Shown: one piece after another, positions 36,785 to 46,747 of the stretch
Layout of the letters: the number at the start of each line of letters is the position of its first letter
Numbering within the stretch: the stretch's first letter is position 1
Source of the DNA: Arthrobacter sp. B1805
GTDB lineage: Bacteria; Actinomycetota; Actinomycetes; Actinomycetales; Micrococcaceae
DNA: 64,000 nt
NCBI RefSeq assembly: GCF_002929745.1
Contig: NZ_PJIQ01000009.1
Span: forward strand, 62,001 to 126,000
Direction of reading: 5' to 3'
Program-made: the position numbers and the translations under genes
Notes under the pieces: generated by a model
The model's database searches: none
The model's input: only the letters and a program-made list of their open reading frames with translations
What the model was told of the DNA's origin: nothing

Positions 36785-37692
36785 CCCTCCCGGTCGTCGC
36801 GGTGGTCGGGCCGACCGGATCCGGCAAATCCGACCTCGGGGTCGCTCTCGCGCAACGGCTCGATGGAGAGGTGATCAATGCCGACGCCCTCCAGTTCTAC
36901 CGCGGCATGGACATCGGGACCGCGAAGCTGCCGCACGAGGACCGGCGGGGAGTGGAGCACCATCTGCTGGACGTCCTGGACATCACGGAGGAAGTTAGCG
37001 TCGCCGCGTACCAGACGGATGCCCGCCGGACAATCGACGGCATCCGGCGTCGTGGGCGCGTACCCATCCTTGTCGGGGGATCAGGCCTCTATGTGCGCGC
37101 GGCCCTCGACCGGCTGGACTTCCCGCCCACGAATCCGGTGGTCCGGGCCAAGCTGGAAGCGGAACTCGACTCGGAGGGCAGCGCACGCTTCCGTGAGCGA
37201 CTGCGCGCTGTCGATCCACCGTCGGCCGAACGGATCGACGACGACCGCCGGCTCATTCGTGCCCTCGAGGTGTACGAGATCAGCGGTCGAGCCTTCAGTG
37301 CATTCATGCCACGCCGCGAGTACCACCAGCCGAGCGTGCAGATCGGTCTCGATGTGGACCGTGCAGCCCTGCGCGAGAGGTTGGGCGAGCGGGTCCACAG
37401 CATGGTGCGGGACGGGCTCCCGGAGGAGGTCGACCGACTCGCCGCCGCAGGTCTCAGGGACGGACGCACCGCCTCGCGTGCCCTCGGGTATAGCCAGTTC
37501 CTGCAGGTCCTCGACGGAGCGATGACGGAAGCGGAGGCAGTCGAGGACACCATCGCGGCGACCCGACGATTCGCCCGCCGACAGCTCACCTGGTTCCGGG
37601 GCGACCCGCGCGTCGGGTGGCTCGATGGGCAGGCACCCGGGCTGGCCGATCGGGCTGTGGACCTGATCCGCCGTGGCGGGGACCTATCCTAG
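36781..37692 (+). CDS. miaA: tRNA dimethylallyltransferase MiaA
   Basis: 303 aa. Adds dimethylallyl to A37, making the MiaB substrate. P-loop [29 protein letters not shown], and [11 protein letters not shown] are typical. Starts with TTG at 36781, overlapping the miaB stop (TTGA). The stop is 4 nt before dapF's start, and the dapF -10 lies inside its last codons. Confidence 0.94.
   Translation: MTLPVVAVVGPTGSGKSDLGVALAQRLDGEVINADALQFYRGMDIGTAKLPHEDRRGVEHHLLDVLDITEEVSVAAYQTDARRTIDGIRRRGRVPILVGGSGLYVRAALDRLDFPPTNPVVRAKLEAELDSEGSARFRERLRAVDPPSAERIDDDRRLIRALEVYEISGRAFSAFMPRREYHQPSVQIGLDVDRAALRERLGERVHSMVRDGLPEEVDRLAAAGLRDGRTASRALGYSQFLQVLDGAMTEAEAVEDTIAATRRFARRQLTWFRGDPRVGWLDGQAPGLADRAVDLIRRGGDLS
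37685..37690 (+). promoter_or_regulatory. Leaderless -10 (TATCCT) of dapF
   Basis: TATCCT ends 6 nt before GTG 37697, inside the end of miaA. Confidence 0.6.
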
Positions 37693-37696
37693 GACC

Positions 37697-38644
37697 GTGA
37701 CCGACTTCCTCGCCGACACCGCCGCTCAGCAGCACCCCACCCTGTCCTTCACCAAGGGGCATGGCACGGGGAATGACTTCATCCTGACCTTGGATCCGGA
37801 CGGCTCCACGCCCACTGACGCCGACTTCGTCGCAGCCTTGTGCGATCGCCACCTCGGTATCGGCGCCGACGGGTACATCCGCGCGGTGCGCTCATCGGCG
37901 TTGCCCGAGGGTCGCGCGCTCCTGCAGACCGAGCCGGACGCGGAGTGGTTCATGGACTACCGCAACGGGGACGGCTCCGTGTCGGAGATGTGCGGGAACG
38001 GCGTCCGGGTCTTCGCCCACTTCCTCCTCGCAAAGGCCGTCGCTGAACTGCCCGATGGAGGCCAGCTCGCCATCGGCACCCGCGGCGGCGTCAAGCGGGT
38101 GACGCGGTCGGGCGGCGGATATGCCGTGGACATGGGCCCCTGGGAGTTCATCTTCCCCGATGCTGCGGTGGCACGCGGCATGGACTCGCTCGTCGACATC
38201 CACGGGCTCGACGTCGACCGCCCTGCACTGTCGATCAGCATGGGCAATCCACACACCGTGGTGGCCCTCGCCGAGCGGGCCGAACTCGACCGGACCGAGC
38301 TGCACACCGCACCGATCGTCCAGCCTGTTCCGCCCGAGGGCACCAATGTCGAACTCGTGGTGCCGTCGGATCCGTTGGTGGGGGACGACGGCGTCGGTCG
38401 CCTCACCATGCGCGTCCACGAGCGGGGGGTCGGAGAAACGCAGTCCTGCGGTACCGGAGCATGCGCCGCCGCTGCAGCGACGCGGTACTGGGCCGGCCCT
38501 CACGCGCCCTTGCAGTGGCTCGTGACGGTTCCCGGTGGGGTGGTGGGCGTGACGTTCTTCGACGGCCCGGAGGGCCGCGAGCACGTGCAGCTCAGCGGTC
38601 CGGCTGTACTGGTCGCGGACGGAGTGCTGCTGCCGGTCCCCTGA
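37697..38644 (+). CDS. dapF: Diaminopimelate epimerase
   Basis: 315 aa. Converts LL-DAP to meso-DAP for lysine and peptidoglycan. Both catalytic cysteines are present, in MCGNGVRV and [22 protein letters not shown] is the family start. GTG 37697 is supported by the -10 at 37685. Third dap gene in the window, far from dapAB. Confidence 0.95.
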   Translation: MTDFLADTAAQQHPTLSFTKGHGTGNDFILTLDPDGSTPTDADFVAALCDRHLGIGADGYIRAVRSSALPEGRALLQTEPDAEWFMDYRNGDGSVSEMCGNGVRVFAHFLLAKAVAELPDGGQLAIGTRGGVKRVTRSGGGYAVDMGPWEFIFPDAAVARGMDSLVDIHGLDVDRPALSISMGNPHTVVALAERAELDRTELHTAPIVQPVPPEGTNVELVVPSDPLVGDDGVGRLTMRVHERGVGETQSCGTGACAAAAATRYWAGPHAPLQWLVTVPGGVVGVTFFDGPEGREHVQLSGPAVLVADGVLLPVP

Positions 38645-38669
38645 CGGGACATGGCAGATTCGAGCACTA

Positions 38670-39278
38670 CTAAGCGGCGCGGTGTACGTCCAGGATGCGG
38701 AACGACTTCGAGGTGTCCGCACGCCTGACACGGAAACCCTCGGGTAGCTCCTCGGCGAGCCAGCGCTGCAGCGAGTCCGCGCCGAGGTTCTTCTGCACGA
38801 CGAGCCACGCGTGCCCGCCTGGTGCGAGGCGTGGCAGCCAGCGAAGCAGCAGCGCGTGCAGCTCCTGCTTACCGATCCTGATCGGCGGGTTGGACCAGAT
38901 GGTGTCGAACTCCAGTGCCGTATCGACGTCGTCGGGCGTGCTGGCCACGACGTTCGCCAGCCCCAGACGGTGCGCGTTTTCTGTCGTGAGGGCGATGCAT
39001 CGCTCATTCACGTCGACGGCGTGAACCTCCGCCTGGGGCGCTTTCAGCGCCATGGTCAGGGCGATGGGGCCCCAGCCGCACCCGATATCGAGCAGGCGCC
39101 GGCCTTCGGGATCCGGCACCGTATCCAGCAGGATCGCGGTCCCCTTGTCCACGCCGTCCGGGCTGAAGAGGCCCGACGACGTGACGAGCTCGCGACGCGC
39201 GCCTGCCAGCACGACGGAAAGAGGACGGCGCGTGTCAGGTCCTGACGGCTGCGCGCTGAAATAGTGCTGTGACTCCAT
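38670..39278 (-). CDS. RsmC-like class I methyltransferase
   Basis: 202 aa. SAM-binding LLDIGCGWGPIALTMA, acidic AVDVNERCIAL, and the N6/N2-type motif SNPPIRIG. Resembles the C-terminal half of rRNA guanine-N2 methyltransferases (RsmC/RlmG); exact target unknown. TAGGCT lies 7 nt before ATG 39278. Convergent with dapF, 25 nt apart. Confidence 0.85.
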   Translation of the reverse strand: MESQHYFSAQPSGPDTRRPLSVVLAGARRELVTSSGLFSPDGVDKGTAILLDTVPDPEGRRLLDIGCGWGPIALTMALKAPQAEVHAVDVNERCIALTTENAHRLGLANVVASTPDDVDTALEFDTIWSNPPIRIGKQELHALLLRWLPRLAPGGHAWLVVQKNLGADSLQRWLAEELPEGFRVRRADTSKSFRILDVHRAA

Positions 39279-39285
39279 GACCGAA

Positions 39286-39291
39286 AGCCTA
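39286..39291 (-). promoter_or_regulatory. Leaderless -10 (TAGGCT) of methyltransferase
   Basis: Minus-strand TAGGCT, 7 nt before ATG 39278; the same hexamer serves dapB and pcp. Confidence 0.6.
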
Positions 39292-39369
39292 GTGGCACGC
39301 CTGCGCGAAGCATGTGCCGGGCCATTTCGCGCTGGGAGAATGCGGTGGTCCCCATTGCGCGGACGGCCT

Positions 39370-39375
39370 TAGAAT
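39370..39375 (+). promoter_or_regulatory. Candidate hflX -10 (TAGAAT)
   Basis: TAGAAT 25 nt before ATG 39401; unlike the leaderless group, an SD (AGGGAGA) lies between. Confidence 0.5.
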
Positions 39376-39400
39376 TGATGCACATCCATCTAGGGAGACT

Positions 39401-40987
39401 ATGACCACGAATAACGGACATCCCACCGGAGCCGACATGGGCCCGGAGGAGATCCAAGCCGTCATCAACAGGATCCTCGCCAGCGACGAAGCTGCCGTGG
39501 CGAAGGAGAAGGACGGAACACGAAGGCCCGACGAGACACAGGCTGCACCGATCGACAGGACCTGGCGTTCGCGGGCCCTCGCACTGTCGGGCGATGACCA
39601 GCAGTCGGCGGCCGACGGCGACCAGCAGGAACTCGCAGAGCGCCGTGCGCTACGTCGCGTGGCGGGCCTGTCGACCGAGCTCGAGGACGTCACCGAGGTC
39701 GAGTACCGGCAGTTGAGGCTGGAGCGGGTCGTCCTCGCTGGTCTCTGGAGCGAAGGTACCGCCCAGGATGCCGAGAACTCGCTGCAGGAGCTGGCCGCAC
39801 TCGCCGAGACGGCAGGTTCGGAGGTACTTGACGGCATGGTGCAGCGACGCCTCAAGCCGGATCCGGGTACGTTCCTCGGCTCCGGCAAGGCCCAGGAGTT
39901 GAAGGAGGTCGTCCACGCCACCGGTGCTGACACCGTGATCGTCGACAGCGAGCTGTCACCGTCGCAGCGTCGTGGTCTCGAGGACATCGTCAAGGTCAAG
40001 GTCATCGACCGTACGGCGCTGATCCTGGATATCTTCGCGCAGCACGCCAAGAGCCGTGAGGGCAAGGCCCAGGTCGAACTCGCGCAACTCGAGTACCTGC
40101 TGCCGCGCCTCCGCGGCTGGGGCGAGTCGATGTCACGCCAGGCCGGCGGTCAGGTGGGTAGCGCGAGCGCCGGTATGGGGTCGCGCGGCCCGGGTGAGAC
40201 GAAAATCGAGCTCGACCGTCGGAAGATCCGTACGCGCATGGCCAAGCTGCGGCGTGAGATCGCGGAGATGAAGCCGGCGCGTGAGACCAAGCGCTCCAAC
40301 CGGCGTCGCAACCAGGTACCTTCGGTCGCGATCGCGGGTTACACGAACGCCGGCAAGTCATCGCTGCTCAACCGGCTGACCGATGCCGGCGTCCTGGTCG
40401 AGAACGCGCTATTCGCGACGCTGGATCCGACGATCCGCAAGGCGGAGACACCGGATGGGATCGGCTATACGCTGGCCGACACCGTCGGTTTCGTCCGATC
40501 GCTTCCTACCCAGTTGGTCGAGGCCTTCCGCTCGACGCTCGAGGAGGTTGCCGACGCGGACCTGATCCTCCATGTCGTTGATGCGTCCCACCCCGATCCC
40601 GAGGGGCAGATCGCCGCCGTGCGGGCAGTTCTGACCGAGGTCGATGCGCGCAAGGTGCCCGAGATCATCGTGCTGAACAAGGCGGACGCCGCCGACCCGT
40701 TCGTCATCGAGCGGCTGCGCCAGCGCGAACCGCGTTCCGTCGTCGTCTCCGCGCGTACCGGAGCCGGCCTGACCGAGCTCCGGCAACTGATCAGCACGAA
40801 CATCCCGCGACCGGGCGTCAAGCTGGACCTCATCGTGCCCTACGCACACGGTGAGATCGTGAGCCGCCTGCACGAGGAGGACGTGGAAATCCTCGGCCTG
40901 GAGCATGTGGACGAGGGAACCCGCCTCGAGGTGATGGTCCGCGAGGGCCTGGCAGCGGAGCTGGAGCCGTACGTCCGGCATGAGTGA
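39401..40987 (+). CDS. hflX: GTPase HflX
   Basis: 528 aa. Ribosome-associated GTPase that splits stalled ribosomes under stress. HflX domain (DPGTFLGSGKAQEL, DIFAQHAKSREGKAQVELAQLEYLLPRLRGWG in segments), then G domain: GYTNAGKSSLLN, DTVGF, NKAD. An N-terminal acidic 90-residue extension precedes it. ATG 39401 with AGGGAG upstream. Overlaps the helicase by 8 nt. Confidence 0.94.
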   Translation: MTTNNGHPTGADMGPEEIQAVINRILASDEAAVAKEKDGTRRPDETQAAPIDRTWRSRALALSGDDQQSAADGDQQELAERRALRRVAGLSTELEDVTEVEYRQLRLERVVLAGLWSEGTAQDAENSLQELAALAETAGSEVLDGMVQRRLKPDPGTFLGSGKAQELKEVVHATGADTVIVDSELSPSQRRGLEDIVKVKVIDRTALILDIFAQHAKSREGKAQVELAQLEYLLPRLRGWGESMSRQAGGQVGSASAGMGSRGPGETKIELDRRKIRTRMAKLRREIAEMKPARETKRSNRRRNQVPSVAIAGYTNAGKSSLLNRLTDAGVLVENALFATLDPTIRKAETPDGIGYTLADTVGFVRSLPTQLVEAFRSTLEEVADADLILHVVDASHPDPEGQIAAVRAVLTEVDARKVPEIIVLNKADAADPFVIERLRQREPRSVVVSARTGAGLTELRQLISTNIPRPGVKLDLIVPYAHGEIVSRLHEEDVEILGLEHVDEGTRLEVMVREGLAAELEPYVRHE

Positions 40988-43067
40988 CAGCGCGCGCTCC
41001 GGTGCCGCGCCCGCGGCACCGGAGGCGGTGCGTCATTCCGCCGAGACCCGGCAGGCGCTCGAACTGCTCGATGCAGCGGTCGGTGCGATGGGCGGGGAAA
41101 TGCGCGCCGGCCAGCATGAGATGGTGCGGCAGGTCAGTGAAGCCATCCGCTCGGGTGATCACCTGCTCGTCCAGGCCGGCACCGGCACAGGCAAGTCGCT
41201 CGCGTACCTCGTCCCGCTGATCGCGCATGCCATGGAGAGCGACAGGCCATCGGTCGTCTCGACCGCGACACTCGCGCTGCAGGCCCAGATCGTCGGACGG
41301 GACCTCCCGCGCCTGCTCGACGCCGTGCGGCCCGCCCTCGCGCGCCCGGTCGACGTCGCACTGCTGAAGGGACGCTCGAACTACGTGTGCGTCCACAAGA
41401 CCGGAGGTGGCTTCCCCGAGGAGGACGCGCCCGACGCACTCTTCAGCCTGGGCGAGGACGCAACGCCCCATCCCTCTCCGGCCTCGTCGACGGGAGTCGG
41501 AGGGCCTGCATCTGCGCTGGGCCGGGACGTGGTCCGCTTGCGGGAGTGGGCGGACGAGACGACGACGGGGGACCGTGACGACCTCGTGCCCGGTGTGAGC
41601 GACCGCGCGTGGCGCCAGGTCTCCGTGTCGAGCATGGAGTGCCTCGGCGCTGCCCGCTGTCCTGTGGCCCAGGAGTGCTTCAGTGAGAAGGCACGGGCAG
41701 CCGCCGCGGACGCGGACATCATCATCACCAATCACGCGATGCTCGCCATCAGCGCCTTCGAGGGTCTCGCCGTCCTGCCCGAGTACGACGTCGTCGTCAT
41801 CGATGAGGCGCACGAACTCCACGACCGTGTCACGGGTGCCGTGTCGGGGCAACTGTCGGCTTCCATGGTCGCTGCCGCCGCCACCGCTCTGCGCCGCCAC
41901 GCCTCCATCACCACCGGTGCCCTCGACACGGCTGCCGCCGCGTTCGAGGCCGCGTCCGAGTCGGTGCCGTCCGGACTGCTGGCCGGAGGTCTGCCGGACG
42001 ACCTCGAGCAGGCCCTGGCGCAGGTGCGTGATGCCGCCCGTGCAGCGCTCTCGGACACGAAGACCGACAGCAAGTCCGAGGCCGACGCCGACGGTGGCCG
42101 GCAAGTCGCCCGCTCCCGCGTGACACTCGTCTTCGACCTCGCGGAGCGGATCCTCGCTGCCGGCGACCTCAACGAAGTGGTCTGGGCATCGCGTGCCAGC
42201 GCGTTCACGCCGGGGTCCGGCTACGCCCAACCGGACGAGAGCGCGACGGCGACCCTGAACGTCGCCCCGCTATCCGTCGCAGCGCGGCTGCGGGAGGGAT
42301 TGTTCGAGGACCACACCGTGATCCTCACGTCGGCGACACTCGCGATCGGGTCGGAGTTCGGTCCTGTGGCCGGGTCGCTCGGTCTCAGCGGCGCCGGGGC
42401 GCCTGCCTGGACGGGGGTCGACGTCGGCAGCCCGTTCGACTACCCGCGGCAGGGCGTCCTCTACGTGGCGAAGGATCTTCCGAAACCCGAACGGGGGACG
42501 TCGGAGGCCCAGCTGGAGGAGCTGCTGACACTGGTGAAGGCGTCGCGCGGGGGAGCACTGGGCCTGTTCTCCTCGAAGCGCGCGGCGGAGGAGGCCGCAG
42601 AGGCACTGCGCCCCAAGGTCGATTTCGAGATCCTGTGCCAGGGGGAGTCATCCCTCAGCGCCCTGGTGACGCAGTTCGCCGACGAACCGGACACGTGCCT
42701 GTTCGGGACGATGTCCCTGTGGCAGGGAGTCGATGTGCCCGGCTCGTCCTGCCGGCTCGTGATCATCGATCGCATCCCCTTCCCGCGCCCGGACGATCCG
42801 CTCATGACAGCCCGCACCCGGGCTGTCGCCCGAAGCGGCGGCAACGGCTTCATGAGCGTCTCCGCCACGCATGCGGCGGTACGGCTCGCGCAGGGCGCGG
42901 GGCGCCTCATCCGGGCAACCGGGGACAAGGGCGTCGTCGCCGTGCTGGACAGCCGCCTCGCCACCGCCAGGTACGGCGGTTTCCTCCGCGCTGCCCTGCC
43001 GCCCTTCTGGGCGACGACGGACAGGGCCACGGTCACCGGGATCCTCGAGCGGCTCTCGGCCCGCTGA
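40980..43067 (+). CDS. dinG: DinG/XPD-family ATP-dependent DNA helicase
   Basis: 695 aa SF2 helicase. Walker A GTGTGKS (67-73), DEAH box VIDEAHEL, and C-terminal motif VI (RLAQGAGRLIRA). Cysteines in NYVCVHK and MECLGAARCPVAQEC form the expected Fe-S cluster site between motifs Ia and II. Acts on R-loops or damaged DNA; actinobacterial dinG is often SOS-linked, but I see no LexA box here. Translationally coupled to hflX. Followed by convergent lexA. Confidence 0.9.
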   Translation: MSDSARSGAAPAAPEAVRHSAETRQALELLDAAVGAMGGEMRAGQHEMVRQVSEAIRSGDHLLVQAGTGTGKSLAYLVPLIAHAMESDRPSVVSTATLALQAQIVGRDLPRLLDAVRPALARPVDVALLKGRSNYVCVHKTGGGFPEEDAPDALFSLGEDATPHPSPASSTGVGGPASALGRDVVRLREWADETTTGDRDDLVPGVSDRAWRQVSVSSMECLGAARCPVAQECFSEKARAAAADADIIITNHAMLAISAFEGLAVLPEYDVVVIDEAHELHDRVTGAVSGQLSASMVAAAATALRRHASITTGALDTAAAAFEAASESVPSGLLAGGLPDDLEQALAQVRDAARAALSDTKTDSKSEADADGGRQVARSRVTLVFDLAERILAAGDLNEVVWASRASAFTPGSGYAQPDESATATLNVAPLSVAARLREGLFEDHTVILTSATLAIGSEFGPVAGSLGLSGAGAPAWTGVDVGSPFDYPRQGVLYVAKDLPKPERGTSEAQLEELLTLVKASRGGALGLFSSKRAAEEAAEALRPKVDFEILCQGESSLSALVTQFADEPDTCLFGTMSLWQGVDVPGSSCRLVIIDRIPFPRPDDPLMTARTRAVARSGGNGFMSVSATHAAVRLAQGAGRLIRATGDKGVVAVLDSRLATARYGGFLRAALPPFWATTDRATVTGILERLSAR

Positions 43068-43187
43068 CGCCGGAGCCACTGGCCTCCCGGTTGCGGCAGC
43101 CGGATGCAGAACGGCCGGCGCGCAGGAAGGCGCTGCAGCCGTATCGACCACGGCGGAGGGCGTAAGGGCAGGTGCTTCTCCTGCGTC

Positions 43188-43967
43188 CTACAACGCGCGC
43201 ATCACCGAGACGACCTTGCCCATGATGCTCGCATGGTCGCCCAGAATGGGCTCGTAGCGGGTGTTCTGGGGCAGGAGCCAGGTGTGGCCGTCCCGCTGGC
43301 GGAAGGTCTTCACCGTGGCCTCGTCGTCGAGCAGGGCCGCGACGATATCGCCGTTCTGTGCGCTCTGCTGCCTGCGCACGACAACCCAGTCGCCGTCACA
43401 GATGGCGGCATCGACCATGGAATCGCCGGAGACCTTCAGCATGAAGAGGTCGCCGTGGCCCACCAGTTGGCGAGGCAGGGGCATGACGTCCTCGACGACC
43501 TGCTCGGCGAGGATGGGCCCGCCGGCCGCGATGCGGCCCACGAGTGGAACCATCGCGGTGTCGACGGCGACGTGGCGATCCGCCGCCGCCTTCTCGCCTG
43601 CCGTCGAGCCCTCTGCGTCCGACGATGTCTCGTCGGCAAGTGTCAAAGGCAACAGCACCTCCATTGCTCGCGGCCGCTTCGGGTCACGCCGCAGGTAACC
43701 GAGGCGCTCGAGCTGTGACAACTGGTGGGTCACGCTCGACAGGCTGGCGAGGCCGACGGTGTCGCCGATCTCCCGCATCGAGGGCGGATAACCGTTGTCC
43801 GCGATCGAACGCTGGATGGTTTCGAGGATCGTCAGCTGGCGAGCGGACAGCCCTTTGGACACGGCGCGCCCGCGCGGGCGACCGCGGCCCGCCGAGATGG
43901 GCGTGGGGTCGGCCGGAATGTCGGCGGTGTTCGATTTCGTCCGGTCGGCCGGTGTTGCTTCCGCCAC
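43188..43967 (-). CDS. lexA: SOS repressor LexA
   Basis: 259 aa. Winged HTH ([35 protein letters not shown]) then S24 peptidase: cleavage site Ala-Gly in GRIAAGGPI, Ser in GDSMVDAAI, Lys in [11 protein letters not shown] 43967 is chosen because AAAGG lies 7 nt upstream; an ATG at 44018 would add 17 residues. An N-terminal Pro/Gly/Arg-rich extension precedes the HTH. Promoter and operator are visible upstream. Confidence 0.95.
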   Translation of the reverse strand: MAEATPADRTKSNTADIPADPTPISAGRGRPRGRAVSKGLSARQLTILETIQRSIADNGYPPSMREIGDTVGLASLSSVTHQLSQLERLGYLRRDPKRPRAMEVLLPLTLADETSSDAEGSTAGEKAAADRHVAVDTAMVPLVGRIAAGGPILAEQVVEDVMPLPRQLVGHGDLFMLKVSGDSMVDAAICDGDWVVVRRQQSAQNGDIVAALLDDEATVKTFRQRDGHTWLLPQNTRYEPILGDHASIMGKVVSVMRAL

Positions 43968-44130
43968 TGTTGAGCCTTTCGCCTGGGACTGCGCATCCCG
44001 TCGTACCCGCCGCGCCACTGCCGATGAAAACGGAAGCCGGTTCTGTCAGAGGCGGGTGGTTGTCTGAGGTACATCACCGGTGGAGAGGCGCCTCACGAGC
44101 CCAGTCCTCCGGTGGTGTTCCGTGCTCTTC

Positions 44131-44171
44131 ACGCTAGGACACGCGGAGGCAGTTATCAAACATATGTTCGA
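44131..44171 (-). promoter_or_regulatory. lexA promoter with overlapping SOS box
   Basis: Minus strand: TTGATA (44154-44159), 17 nt, TAGCGT (44131-44136). TCAAACATATGTTCGA at 44156-44171 differs from TCGAAC-N4-GTTCGA at one position and covers the -35, so LexA should repress itself. Confidence 0.85.
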
Positions 44172-44223
44172 GCGAGTCTCGACAACGGTCGTTTGTGAGT
44201 GCTAGAAATAGGCAGGGCAGAAT

Positions 44224-44239
44224 TAGAACGTGTGTTCGA
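44224..44239 (+). promoter_or_regulatory. SOS box before LysM protein
   Basis: TAGAACGTGTGTTCGA differs from TCGAAC-N4-GTTCGA at one position. A weak pair TTGTGA (44193) and CAGAAT (44218), 19 bp apart, would put the box at the transcription start. Confidence 0.85.
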
Positions 44240-44288
44240 TCCGGAGGTTCCTCCGCGACGGATCATTCGAAGGAAAGAAGGATAGGTA

Positions 44289-44795
44289 ATGGCTGAAGCA
44301 CCAGTACTGCAGGGCAGCACGGGTCTGTGGGCCCAGACGACCGCTCCGCGGGAGGTCCGCCTCCGGCTCGTCACCGCCTTCGACCAGTCCTCGGGCGGCC
44401 ACTCCGTCCAGCCAGGGTCCGACCGCCCAGCAGCGGCGTCGCGGTCCTACCGCACCTCCACGCAGCGGAGTGCACATGGTCCCCTGACCCTGACGAGGCG
44501 GGGGCGCCTGCTCCTGGTCGGTCTGCCGATTGCGCTGGGGGTGGCAGTCCTGATCCTCCTCGGTGCCTTCCTGACATCCCAGGCCCAGGCGGGGGAGTCG
44601 GCTCCAGCGTCGACAGCCACGGTGGAGGTGAATCTCGCGGCAGGTGAGACGCTGTGGGACCTCGCTGTGCAGTACGCCCCGCACCGGGATCCGCGCGTCG
44701 TGGTCGCCGAGATGGTGGAGCTCAACGACCTGCGCAGTTCCATCGTCCGGGCGGGCCAGAGCATCTCGGTGCCCTCGGAGTCGTCGCAGGGCTGA
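44289..44795 (+). CDS. LysM membrane protein, ChiZ/DivS-type SOS division inhibitor
   Basis: 168 aa. Cytoplasmic basic N-terminus (1-75), one TM helix (about 76-98), then an outer LysM domain (VNLAAGETLWDLAVQYAPHRDPRVV...VRAGQSISVP). Architecture and its position divergent from lexA match Rv2719c/ChiZ of mycobacteria and DivS of Corynebacterium, which block division during the SOS response. SD GGAAAGAAGGA precedes ATG 44289. Expression should be LexA-controlled through the box at 44224. Confidence 0.85.
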   Translation: MAEAPVLQGSTGLWAQTTAPREVRLRLVTAFDQSSGGHSVQPGSDRPAAASRSYRTSTQRSAHGPLTLTRRGRLLLVGLPIALGVAVLILLGAFLTSQAQAGESAPASTATVEVNLAAGETLWDLAVQYAPHRDPRVVVAEMVELNDLRSSIVRAGQSISVPSESSQG

Positions 44796-44887
44796 ATATC
44801 GGCGTACTGCAAACCGGGCGTCGAAGCTTCCCCGGTCATGAAACGAGCGAGCAGCCTGCGTCATTAGCTGCGGAAGATGCCATCGCT

Positions 44888-44893
44888 TAAACT
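44888..44893 (+). promoter_or_regulatory. Leaderless -10 (TAAACT) of hisC
   Basis: TAAACT ends 6 nt before GTG 44900. Confidence 0.6.
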
Positions 44894-44899
44894 CGGGAA

Positions 44900-46006
44900 G
44901 TGCCTTCTTCCGTCGACGCCCTAGCAAACCTCCCCCTCCGCGATGATCTCGTCGGGTTGCACCCGTACGGCGCTCCGCAACTGGACGTCCCCGTCCTGCT
45001 CAACGTCAACGAGAACACGCACGGCGTGCCGGCCGATGTTCATGCCGCCATCGTGGAAGCAGTTGCCGAGGCCACGCGGGGATTGAACCGGTACCCGGAC
45101 CGTGAATTCACGGAACTCCGCAAGAACCTCGCGGACTACCTGGGACACGGACTGACGCCCGATCAGTTGTGGGCGGCCAACGGGTCGAACGAAGTCCTCC
45201 AGCAGGTCCTCCAGGCCTTCGGTGGACCAGGGCGCACCGCTATCGGGTTCCCGCCCACGTATTCGATGTACCCGCTCCTGTCCAGTGGAACCGGGACCCG
45301 GTATGTCACCGCGGAGCGCGGCGCGGCCTATGCGATGACACCAGAGGCCACTGCAGCAGCGGTTCGAGACTCCGAAGCGAACATCGTCTTCCTGTGCTCG
45401 CCGAACAATCCGACGGGTACAGCGTTGGATCTCGATGTCATCGAGGCGGCCTACGACGCCGGCCAGGACGCGCGGGCCATCATCATCGTGGACGAGGCCT
45501 ACGGCGAGTTCTCGCAGGCGGGGAAGCCGAGTGCACTGACTCTTCTCCCGGGGCGCCCCCGGCTGCTGGTGTCGCGGACCATGAGCAAGGCGTTCGCGCT
45601 GGCCGGTGCGAGGATCGGGTACCTCGCGGCTGCTCCGGAGGTAGCAGACGCCCTTCGTCTTGTCCGCCTGCCGTACCACCTGTCGGCCATCACCCAGGCG
45701 ACAGCGAATGCAGCGCTCACCCACGCGGATACGCTGCTGTCGAATGTCGAGGCGATCAAGGTCCAGCGTGACCGCATCGTGCGGGAGCTCACGGCCCTCG
45801 GACTCTCGCCCGCTCCTTCGGACGCCAACTTCGTGTTCTTCTCCGGCCTTCACGACCCGCGTCGGATCTGGGAGGGGCTGCTGGACGCCGGTGTTCTCAT
45901 TCGGGACGTCGGCATCCCGGGCTCCCTCCGGGTCACCGCGGGAACAGAACAGGAGACCACGGTGTTCCTGACCGCGTTGACCAAGCTGCTCCAGATCGCC
46001 CGGTAG
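44900..46006 (+). CDS. hisC: Histidinol-phosphate aminotransferase
   Basis: 368 aa PLP enzyme. LNVNENTHGVP, NGSNEVLQQ, CSPNNPTGTALD, VDEAYGEF, and the lysine in SRTMSKAFALAGARIGYL are typical of HisC. First gene of the his group; starts GTG 44900. hisD is not in the window. Confidence 0.94.
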   Translation: MPSSVDALANLPLRDDLVGLHPYGAPQLDVPVLLNVNENTHGVPADVHAAIVEAVAEATRGLNRYPDREFTELRKNLADYLGHGLTPDQLWAANGSNEVLQQVLQAFGGPGRTAIGFPPTYSMYPLLSSGTGTRYVTAERGAAYAMTPEATAAAVRDSEANIVFLCSPNNPTGTALDLDVIEAAYDAGQDARAIIIVDEAYGEFSQAGKPSALTLLPGRPRLLVSRTMSKAFALAGARIGYLAAAPEVADALRLVRLPYHLSAITQATANAALTHADTLLSNVEAIKVQRDRIVRELTALGLSPAPSDANFVFFSGLHDPRRIWEGLLDAGVLIRDVGIPGSLRVTAGTEQETTVFLTALTKLLQIAR

Positions 46007-46029
46007 GGCTGTCCGGCCGGCTCGTCTCC

Positions 46030-46035
46030 TAGACT
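46030..46035 (+). promoter_or_regulatory. Candidate hisB -10 (TAGACT)
   Basis: TAGACT in the context CTAGACTTG, identical to the candidate pheS -10 context. Would give a 90-nt leader before ATG 46130. Confidence 0.4.
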
Positions 46036-46129
46036 TGGAGCAGAGGGCGGCCGAGGCCCTAACCAGCCCACCCCGCCCGACGAACGCGTGACCGCGCCTG
46101 CTCGACCGGCAGCGCACCGAAGGAATGCA

Positions 46130-46747
46130 ATGACAGTTGATGCCGCCCGCGGCCGTACGGCCCGCATCGAGCGTGTGACAAGCGAATCCAGTGTCCTCGT
46201 CGAACTCGACCTCGACGGTACGGGCGTGTCCTCGATCGACACCACCGTGCCGTTCTACGACCACATGCTCACCGCCCTGTCGAAGCACTCGCTCATCGAC
46301 CTGACCATCAGGTCCTCGGGCGACACCCACATCGATGTCCACCACACCGTCGAGGACACGGCCATCGCCATCGGCGAGGCCCTCCGGCTCGCGCTGGGCA
46401 CGAAGGCCGGGATCCGTCGGTTCGGCGAGGCCACCGTCCCCCTGGACGAGGCTCTGGCGAACGCCGTCGTCGACATCTCCGGACGCCCGTTCCTCGTGCA
46501 CGGCGGCGAGCCGGCGGGGCAGGAGTACCACCTGATAGGGGGTCACTTCACGGGCTCCCTGACGCGTCACGTCTTGGAGGCCCTCGCCCTGCACGCACAG
46601 ATCTGCCTGCACGTAACCGTCATCGCGGGTCGGGATCCGCACCACATCGTCGAAGCCCAGTTCAAGGCACTCGCCCGGGCCCTGCGCGCAGCAGTGGAAC
46701 CGGACCCGAGGGTCGAGGGCATTCCGTCCACGAAGGGGGCACTATGA
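46130..46747 (+). CDS. hisB: Imidazoleglycerol-phosphate dehydratase
   Basis: 205 aa, monofunctional dehydratase. Metal motifs [30 protein letters not shown], and [13 protein letters not shown] with [18 protein letters not shown] 46130 with GAAGGAA upstream; an in-frame GTG at 46088 would add 14 non-conserved residues. Overlaps hisH by 4 nt. Confidence 0.95.
   Translation: MTVDAARGRTARIERVTSESSVLVELDLDGTGVSSIDTTVPFYDHMLTALSKHSLIDLTIRSSGDTHIDVHHTVEDTAIAIGEALRLALGTKAGIRRFGEATVPLDEALANAVVDISGRPFLVHGGEPAGQEYHLIGGHFTGSLTRHVLEALALHAQICLHVTVIAGRDPHHIVEAQFKALARALRAAVEPDPRVEGIPSTKGAL

Noticed and set aside
39881..41100. SOS box for dinG
   Set aside because: The gene overlaps hflX and no LexA-like palindrome was found upstream of either.
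44171..44199. Third LexA-like site (CGACAACGGTCGTTTG) near lexA
   Set aside because: Half-sites do not match GAAC/GTTC; too degenerate.
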